The position numbers were made by a program, and so were the translations under genes. A stretch of DNA of 10,443 nucleotides from an uncultured Bacteroidota bacterium (GTDB lineage: Bacteria > Bacteroidota > Ignavibacteria > UBA10030 > UBA8401): assembly GCA_937920105.1 (NCBI GenBank), contig CALETH010000002.1, positions 1 through 10,443 of the forward strand, in the 5' to 3' direction. Shown here piece by piece: positions 6,515 through 10,443 of the stretch (position 1 is its first letter; every line of letters starts with the position of its first letter). The notes beneath the pieces were generated by a model. It saw only the letters and a program-made list of their open reading frames with translations. It did no database searches and was not told the DNA's origin.

Positions 6515-8151
6515 TACATTTTTTCCTTCGGTTCAACACCTAAAATAATACATCCATTCGCAATAACAATTTTTGCCATAATACATAATGCCAAACGTGC
6601 CTTCATCAATTCCTTATCTTCACTTAATACACGATGAGCATGATAAAATTTGTGAAATGTTTCTGCTACTTCTCGCAAATACACTGTTAAATGATGTGGT
6701 TCGTACGAAATTGAACACTTTTGTATTTCTTCAGGAAAATCTAGCAATAATTTTAATAACTCAATTTCTTCTTTTTCATGAATACGTGAAAAATTTGTTG
6801 CATGTAATATAGCAGAAAAATTTTTGCTCTCAAAATTTTGTTCTTCCGCAAATCGCAAAATGCTTGCAATGCGAGCATGGGCATATTGAAGATAGTATAC
6901 AGGATTTTGTTCCGATTGTTGTTGGGCTAAATCAATATTAAATTCGAGATGAGTGTTGGCACTTCTCATCACAAAAAAATAATACACTGCATCTTTACCA
7001 ACATCTTCAATCAATTCGTCCAATGTGTACGCATCACCGCTGCGTTTAGAAAGTTTGACTTGTTTTCCATCTCGCAAAAATGAAACCATTTGATGAATGA
7101 TAACTTTTACTTTTGTTGTATCATATCCCAACGCTTTTACTCCTGCCAACACATCGGGAATTGTTGCAATGTGGTCAGCACCAAAAATATCAATCATTAC
7201 ATCAAATCCCCGAAGAAATTTTTCACAATGATAGGCAATATCAGGAAGACGGTATGTGGGTTCACCAGTATTTTTTACAATCACTCTGTCATTTTCTAAA
7301 CCCAACGTCGTTGCCTTTAACCATGTTGCACCATCTTTTTCATATATCAAATCTAAAGAACGAAATTTTTCGATGACTTCTTGAATTTTTCCGTTTTTGT
7401 AAAGAGAATCTTCATTATAAAAGACATCATGAACAACATTCAATTTTGTTAATATATTTTTGATATTTGCAAAACACCATTCTTCGCCTTTTTTTTGAAA
7501 ATAATTTTTATCGGTAATCCTTTTTCCTTTTTCATTAAAAATTTCTTGTGCAATAGTTTTGATATATTCTCCATGATAACCATCTCCTGGAAACTGAATA
7601 TTTTCACCACATAATTCACAATATCGTGCATAAATACTTTCTGCCAAATTTCGCATTTGGTTTCCAGCATTGTTGAAATAATATTCTCGCGTAACATCAT
7701 ATCCATTCCACTCTAAAATATTTGCTAACACTGCACCAAGAATGACTTGTCTTCCATGTCCACTGTGAAGAGGTCCGGTTGGATTTGCACTTACCCATTC
7801 TATATTAACTTTGATATTTTTTCCTGAAGAATTTTTCCCATAATTCTTCCCTTCTATCAAAACTTTTTTGGAAGATTCAACAATAAAAGAATCAGCAAAA
7901 GTAAAATTGATAAATCCGGGACCAGCAATTTCTATAGAAGAAATAATTGTTTGAGCAATTTTTAATTCTTGAATAATTGTTTCAGCAATTTCTCTTGGTT
8001 TCTTTCCTACGGATTTTGCCAGCACCATCGCAATATTGGTTGTTACATCACCATGTGTTGCTACTTTTGGTTTTTCAAGAAGTATTTCTACGGCAGGGTA
8101 ATGAAGCGTTTGTAATGCTTGAGATAGTTGTTGATGAAGAATTTCTTTCAT
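6514..8151 (-). CDS. argS: Arginyl-tRNA synthetase
   Basis: This 545-residue class I aminoacyl-tRNA synthetase attaches arginine to tRNA-Arg in the cytoplasm. The N-terminal Arg_tRNA_synt_N domain (about 1-88) ends in the typical IAGPGFINF (75-83). The HIGH-type signature is SANPTGPLHSGHGR (121-134), with HSGH at 129-132. The catalytic core continues through REYYFNNAGNQM (155-166), YRLPDIAYH (300-308) and DIFGADHI (321-328). The KMSKS counterpart is KLSKRSG (366-372). The C-terminal DALR anticodon-binding domain begins near QYAHARIASI (422-431) and ends with the family-typical LGVEPKEKM. Length is normal and nothing is missing. It starts two bases after the rsfS stop with only a weak GAG-like site, and its stop overlaps the start of rfbB. 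Its place between rsfS and polysaccharide genes suggests co-transcription. Confidence 0.97.
   Translation of the reverse strand: MKEILHQQLSQALQTLHYPAVEILLEKPKVATHGDVTTNIAMVLAKSVGKKPREIAETIIQELKIAQTIISSIEIAGPGFINFTFADSFIVESSKKVLIEGKNYGKNSSGKNIKVNIEWVSANPTGPLHSGHGRQVILGAVLANILEWNGYDVTREYYFNNAGNQMRNLAESIYARYCELCGENIQFPGDGYHGEYIKTIAQEIFNEKGKRITDKNYFQKKGEEWCFANIKNILTKLNVVHDVFYNEDSLYKNGKIQEVIEKFRSLDLIYEKDGATWLKATTLGLENDRVIVKNTGEPTYRLPDIAYHCEKFLRGFDVMIDIFGADHIATIPDVLAGVKALGYDTTKVKVIIHQMVSFLRDGKQVKLSKRSGDAYTLDELIEDVGKDAVYYFFVMRSANTHLEFNIDLAQQQSEQNPVYYLQYAHARIASILRFAEEQNFESKNFSAILHATNFSRIHEKEEIELLKLLLDFPEEIQKCSISYEPHHLTVYLREVAETFHKFYHAHRVLSEDKELMKARLALCIMAKIVIANGCIILGVEPKEKM
6524..6528 (-). promoter_or_regulatory. 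Ribosome binding site of rfbB inside the end of argS
   Basis: The minus strand reads GAAGGAAAAAATGTA and then ATG. The AAGGA lies nine bases before the rfbB start and is part of the last argS codons. It allows rfbB to recruit ribosomes itself in addition to coupling through the TAATG overlap. Confidence 0.6.
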
Positions 8152-8153
8152 TA

Positions 8154-8546
8154 TTACTCAGTTTTTTTTCGTCTTGTTGTTGTTTTTTTTACTGGTGTTG
8201 GTTTATCAACGATGTGTTCAAATTTTGCGTCACCCCATAGTTTTTCAAGATTGTAAAAATTTCTCAATTCTTTATGAAAAATGTGTACAACCACATCAAC
8301 AAAATCTAACAAAATCCAACGTCCATCAGAATAACCTTCTGTTTTCCAAATTTCTTCGCCAAGTTCTTGCATTCCTTTTTTAATTGTGTCAGCAATGGCT
8401 CGTACTTGTGTATCAGAATCTGCAGAACATACAACAAAGAAATCTGTCATAGAAGTAAGTTTGCGTAAATCTATAATAGTAACATCGTACGCTTTTTTAG
8501 AAAGTGCTAATGTGGATATTTTTTTTGATAATGTTTTTGGTGTCAT
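8154..8546 (-). CDS. rsfS: Ribosomal silencing factor RsfS
   Basis: This 130-residue protein of the RsfS/Iojap family binds ribosomal protein uL14 on the 50S subunit and blocks joining with 30S when nutrients are short. The family domain covers about residues 3-108. Diagnostic pieces are DVTIIDLRKLTSMTDFFVVCSADSD (21-45, with the DFFVVCS core), EGYSDGRWILLDFVDVVVHIF (70-90) and the end RNFYNLEKLWGDA (95-107). A tail of about 20 residues after the domain is rich in Lys, Arg and Thr (KKTTTRRKKTE) and is not part of the core family; it could add RNA or ribosome contact. The start is the ATG at 8546, preceded by A-rich sequence and only a weak GA-type site. It is followed after two bases by argS. 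The upstream gap to the LytR_C gene (63 bases) contains a palindrome. Confidence 0.95.
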   Translation of the reverse strand: MTPKTLSKKISTLALSKKAYDVTIIDLRKLTSMTDFFVVCSADSDTQVRAIADTIKKGMQELGEEIWKTEGYSDGRWILLDFVDVVVHIFHKELRNFYNLEKLWGDAKFEHIVDKPTPVKKTTTRRKKTE

Positions 8547-8561
8547 ATTTTTTTTCTTGTA

Positions 8562-8594
8562 AGATTTGTCAAGTTTTAAAAACTTGACAAATCT
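8562..8594. repeat. Perfect palindrome between the LytR_C gene and rsfS
   Basis: Left arm 8562-8577 (AGATTTGTCAAGTTTT) and right arm 8579-8594 are exact reverse complements around a single central A. It fills the middle of the 63-base gap 8547-8609. In the direction of the genes the hairpin is followed by TACAAG and an A run rather than a T run, so it does not look like an intrinsic terminator for the LytR_C gene. Short intergenic palindromes of this general build (a CAAG/CTTG core with an AT centre) are familiar to me from Bacteroidota/Chlorobi genomes as dispersed REP-like repeats, but only one copy is in this window. Alternatives are an mRNA-stabilising hairpin or a protein-binding site. 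Confidence 0.8.
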
Positions 8595-8609
8595 GTATGG
8601 TTGTATTTT

Positions 8610-9071
8610 TTATTTCCATGGTGGTAAAGTATTATAATCTTTTCCGATAACTACAGAAGCTGTAACAAATTCCCAGCGGCTTTTTTCGTATTTTATTTTT
8701 TTTGTATCAATACCAATTTCTTTTGCTATTTTTTGTGTTATGATTGTATCGCCAACTCTATCAATAATAAAGGTTTTTTCAACATCAAAATTTTTGTAAT
8801 TCCCTATTTCTACAACATCATATCCGTTTTTTCGTAAATAGGACATTAGAGTTTTACTAACACTTTGAACTCCACATCCATTAAGAACTTTTACTTGAAC
8901 TGCATTTTCTAAAGAATCAAGAGAAATTTTTCTTTCAGCATTAGTTATTTTTTTTTCTTCATTATTAAATATTTTCTCATAATAGTAATAATAATACACT
9001 CCAAAAGAAATTGCGGTGATGGTTATCATGAACAATAAAAATTTTATTCCACTCTTTAATAAACTAAACAT
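8610..9071 (-). CDS. Membrane-anchored LytR C-terminal domain protein
   Basis: This 153-residue protein has one N-terminal membrane segment (about residues 8-25) followed by a run of six tyrosines (26-31). A charged linker (32-55) leads to a LytR_C-type domain (about 57-146). Typical features are VQVKVLNGCGVQSVSKTLMSYLRKNGYDVV (58-87 region; the key motif is VKVLNGCG, 60-67, then the Leu-x-x-x-Gly helix end) and the closing TASVVIGKDY (137-146). The domain is expected outside the cytoplasmic membrane. In LytR-CpsA-Psr proteins it follows a catalytic domain that attaches glycans to the wall; here that domain is absent, so no enzymatic role can be assigned. A LytR-type gene next to rsfS is a recurring arrangement in bacteria. 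The ATG is only about ten bases from the end of the upstream terminator tail, with a weak GTAGAAA site. The domain call is good; the function is unknown. Confidence 0.78.
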   Translation of the reverse strand: MFSLLKSGIKFLLFMITITAISFGVYYYYYYEKIFNNEEKKITNAERKISLDSLENAVQVKVLNGCGVQSVSKTLMSYLRKNGYDVVEIGNYKNFDVEKTFIIDRVGDTIITQKIAKEIGIDTKKIKYEKSRWEFVTASVVIGKDYNTLPPWK

Positions 9072-9081
9072 AATTTTCTAC

Positions 9082-9128
9082 AAAAAAAATAACCGAGTGT
9101 CTTACAAAGAAGACATTACTCGGTTATT
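9082..9128 (-). terminator. Intrinsic terminator after the secreted-protein gene
   Basis: On the minus strand AATAACCGAGT (9128-9118) and GTCTT (9114-9110) pair with AAGAC (9103-9099) and ACTCGGTTATT (9098-9088), leaving a 3-base bulge (9115-9117) and a 6-base loop (9104-9109). The stem holds several G-C pairs and runs directly into a T-rich tail (TTATTTTTTTT, ending at 9082). It begins 16 bases after the stop of the gene at 9145-9585. It also sits about 10 bases before the ATG of the LytR_C gene, so it is part of that gene's immediate upstream region. On the plus strand the tail is only TTTT. Confidence 0.85.
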
Positions 9129-9144
9129 TTGTACACTTCTAAGT

Positions 9145-9585
9145 TTATCTCCAAAAATAATCGTTGTAATAGTAATTCCATGGAACTTGTTGAAATGATA
9201 ATTGTAACAAGGTATTTTCTGATGGGCGATAATTTAATTGTGCTTTATCAAGAAAAATTCCATTCAAACTATTTTGGAGACGTTTATCAAAATTATTATA
9301 GGGAGAATGTTGAAGACTTATTGCTACTTGTGCATCTAATTTATCAGAAATTTTATACATCATGTTATTTGTATATTTTCCTAATGTAAGATTTTGTCCA
9401 CCCATTGTTGCAAAACTCATAGAATAACTATGATGCATAGAAAAATTATCTGGATTGAAAAATCCAAACCATTCTGATGTTGGTGAATGAATAAAAGAAT
9501 CACTAATTGATGGTTGACTTACATTTTTGAATTGTGAAAAACTTTCTATACTGAATGCGAGCAATACGATAATAATGTATTTCAT
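9145..9585 (-). CDS. Small secreted, probably outer-membrane-associated protein of unknown function
   Basis: I cannot name this 146-residue protein. It starts with a signal peptide: hydrophobic stretch IIIVLLAFSI (4-13) and probable cleavage at ESFS-Q (residues 14-18), the same style as the SLBB exporter. The mature part alternates polar and hydrophobic residues, as in short beta strands: MHHSYSMSFATMGGQ (50-64), NMMYKISDKLDAQVAISLQHSP (74-95) and IFLDKAQLNYRPSENTLLQLSFQQVP (110-135). The end is very aromatic (WNYYYNDYFWR, 136-146). This fits a small beta-rich or partial-barrel envelope protein; from memory, similar proteins occur in Ignavibacteria-like genomes, but this needs a search. A strong Shine-Dalgarno precedes the ATG and an intrinsic terminator follows the stop. 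It lies 48 bases after the Yip1 gene and is probably co-transcribed with it. A gene truncated at its C-terminus is possible, but the terminator right after the stop speaks against that. Confidence 0.7.
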   Translation of the reverse strand: MKYIIIVLLAFSIESFSQFKNVSQPSISDSFIHSPTSEWFGFFNPDNFSMHHSYSMSFATMGGQNLTLGKYTNNMMYKISDKLDAQVAISLQHSPYNNFDKRLQNSLNGIFLDKAQLNYRPSENTLLQLSFQQVPWNYYYNDYFWR

Positions 9586-9589
9586 AGAC

Positions 9590-9596
9590 TCTCCTA
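9590..9596 (-). promoter_or_regulatory. Strong ribosome binding site of the secreted-protein gene
   Basis: The minus strand reads TTTGTAGGAGAGTCT and then ATG at 9585. The AGGAG core is five bases from the ATG and fixes this start. Together with the similar site before the Yip1 gene it shows that this organism uses canonical Shine-Dalgarno signals. Confidence 0.82.
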
Positions 9597-9633
9597 CAAA
9601 GTTATATCAAAATATAAAAAATATAATTTTTTA

Positions 9634-10395
9634 TCAACCAATATTGATATTTAAAAATATTTTAACTGCAACATACATTGCCCACACTCCAAAAGCAATA
9701 AAAAATCCTTTTTCTGTAGAAAGAGAAAATATTTTTGATAATCCAATACTAATAACAGTAAGATACCATATACTAAAAATATCTAACGAAGAATATAGTT
9801 TATGAAGTTTATTAGATTGGTCAAAATCATTAAGAAAAAATGCTGCACTAGGTGTTGCATGTAAAGCATCTTTCATAATAATTGTTATCATTGTAATGAT
9901 TGTTCCAAACGCCATGATATACATTGAAAGCCCAACTACCTCCATTACTTTATTATACGATGTTGATGTTTTGAAAAACCATTTTCCTGCCAACCAAAAT
10001 ACTAATGCGGAAATAAATAATGTTCCAAAAAGAACAAAGATGACACCAACCGAACCAAAAACAAGAAACATTGGTGAACCTGGTTTTGCAGGATTTTTTT
10101 CCATTGCCATTTCTGCCTGTTCTGCTGTCATTTTTCCATCGGCAACTCTTTGCTGAAACACTTTTTCTTGTTGCTCTTGCATTTGACTTTGAATTGCAGG
10201 TCTGGTAAACACAACAAATGTAAAAATGATGCTGAGAAGAATTGTTATTGATAACGGAGCAAACCAGTTTGATGTTTCTTTTTCTGATGTTGCAACATAA
10301 TCAAAAAGTTCACTTGGAGAAGTGAATATGTTTGTTAATTTATCTGTAAAAGACATTGATGAATTTTTCGTTTGTGATTGCAAATTTTCTTCCAT
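9634..10395 (-). CDS. Yip1-family multi-spanning membrane protein
   Basis: This 253-residue protein has the layout of bacterial Yip1-domain proteins. A cytoplasmic N-terminus carries the family start FTDKLTNIFTSPSELFDYVA (16-35). About five membrane segments follow, near 46-63, 109-138, 150-175, 204-222 and 230-249. Between the first and second segments lies a charged, Gln/Glu-rich helical stretch (66-101, including MQEQQEKVFQQRV). The Yip1 group takes its name from Rab-binding proteins of eukaryotic membrane traffic; bacterial members have no established role, so no function is assigned. The ATG at 10395 is supported by an AGGAG six bases upstream; Met14 is a less likely start. A TATAAA at 10432-10427 could be a -10 element, but its -35 would lie outside the window. 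The gene is followed by the secreted-protein gene, with no convincing terminator between them. Confidence 0.82.
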   Translation of the reverse strand: MEENLQSQTKNSSMSFTDKLTNIFTSPSELFDYVATSEKETSNWFAPLSITILLSIIFTFVVFTRPAIQSQMQEQQEKVFQQRVADGKMTAEQAEMAMEKNPAKPGSPMFLVFGSVGVIFVLFGTLFISALVFWLAGKWFFKTSTSYNKVMEVVGLSMYIMAFGTIITMITIIMKDALHATPSAAFFLNDFDQSNKLHKLYSSLDIFSIWYLTVISIGLSKIFSLSTEKGFFIAFGVWAMYVAVKIFLNINIG

Positions 10396-10401
10396 AAAGT
10401 T

Positions 10402-10408
10402 TCTCCTA
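10402..10408 (-). promoter_or_regulatory. Ribosome binding site of the Yip1-family gene
   Basis: The minus strand reads ATTATAGGAGAAACTTT and then ATG at 10395. The TAGGAGA sits six bases upstream of the start codon, a standard spacing. It supports the ATG at 10395 over Met14. Confidence 0.8.
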
Positions 10409-10443
10409 TAATTATGAGGTTAGTAATTTATATAAGAAGTAAT

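Noticed and set aside
7449..7706. Minus-strand open frame of 85 codons inside argS
   Set aside because: It is an out-of-frame shadow of the intact arginyl-tRNA synthetase gene with no start signal.
8584..8589. TTGACA inside the palindrome as a -35 element
   Set aside because: The motif occurs because of the palindrome. No -10-like hexamer lies 16-18 bases away on either strand, and on the minus strand that position falls in the A run and the rsfS start codon.
9145..9389. Plus-strand open frames around 9016-9389
   Set aside because: They cross the terminator hairpin and lie antisense to genes with better evidence (signal peptide, Shine-Dalgarno, terminator).
9614..9634. Perfect 9-base inverted repeat (9614-9622 and 9626-9634) after the Yip1 gene as a possible terminator
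   Set aside because: The stem contains no G-C pair and overlaps the Yip1 stop codon. In DNA this AT-rich such a repeat is expected by chance and would be too weak to terminate.
1..10443. Mobile element, CRISPR, prophage, toxin-antitoxin or defence system
   Set aside because: I looked for transposase, integrase, direct-repeat arrays, tRNA-like ends and small two-gene modules and found none. All reading frames on the minus strand are accounted for by envelope, glycan or translation genes.

Overview
All recognisable genes lie on the minus strand of a very AT-rich chromosome segment. It reads, from the right edge to the left, as a short housekeeping block that runs with almost no gaps into a surface-polysaccharide block. 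The best guess for the host is a member of the FCB group, probably close to Ignavibacteria/Chlorobi or a related Bacteroidota lineage. The reasons are the SLBB exporter plus Wzz without a fused kinase, the signal peptides ending in SFS-Q, the LytR_C/RsfS pairing, and clear AGGAG ribosome binding sites, which classical Bacteroidetes rarely use. This is a judgement from style, not from a phylogeny.

Region by region, in the direction of transcription: 10395-9634 encodes a Yip1-family membrane protein. 9585-9145 encodes a small secreted, probably envelope-associated protein of unknown function, followed by a good intrinsic terminator (9128-9082). 9071-8610 encodes a membrane-anchored LytR C-terminal-domain protein. 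A perfect 16-bp-arm palindrome occupies the gap at 8594-8562. Then come rsfS (8546-8154), argS (8151-6514), a dTDP-glucose 4,6-dehydratase (6514-5486), an SLBB polysaccharide export protein (5489-3858), a Wzz-type chain-length protein (3852-2635), a Wzx-type flippase (2631-1213, TTG start), a SAM methyltransferase (1216-551), and the N-terminal part of a Wzy-like polymerase that runs off the left edge (560-1).

From rsfS to the left edge, every junction is an overlap or a gap of at most 5 bases (ATGA at 1213-1216 and 5486-5489, TAATG at 6514-6516). The run therefore looks like a single transcription unit that couples ribosome silencing and arginyl-tRNA charging to Wzx/Wzy-type glycan assembly. 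The functional chain is a nucleotide-sugar intermediate (RfbB), possible modification (methyltransferase), flipping across the inner membrane (Wzx), polymerisation (Wzy), chain-length control (Wzz) and outer-membrane export (SLBB protein). No glycosyltransferase, no initiating sugar-phosphate transferase and no other rml gene is inside the window; they are expected further left or elsewhere.

I found no tRNA, rRNA, CRISPR array, insertion sequence or phage gene, and no clear novel system. The most interesting non-coding signals are the palindrome at 8562-8594, the terminator hairpin placed directly in front of the LytR_C start codon, and a 12-bp inverted repeat inside the 5' end of rfbB.
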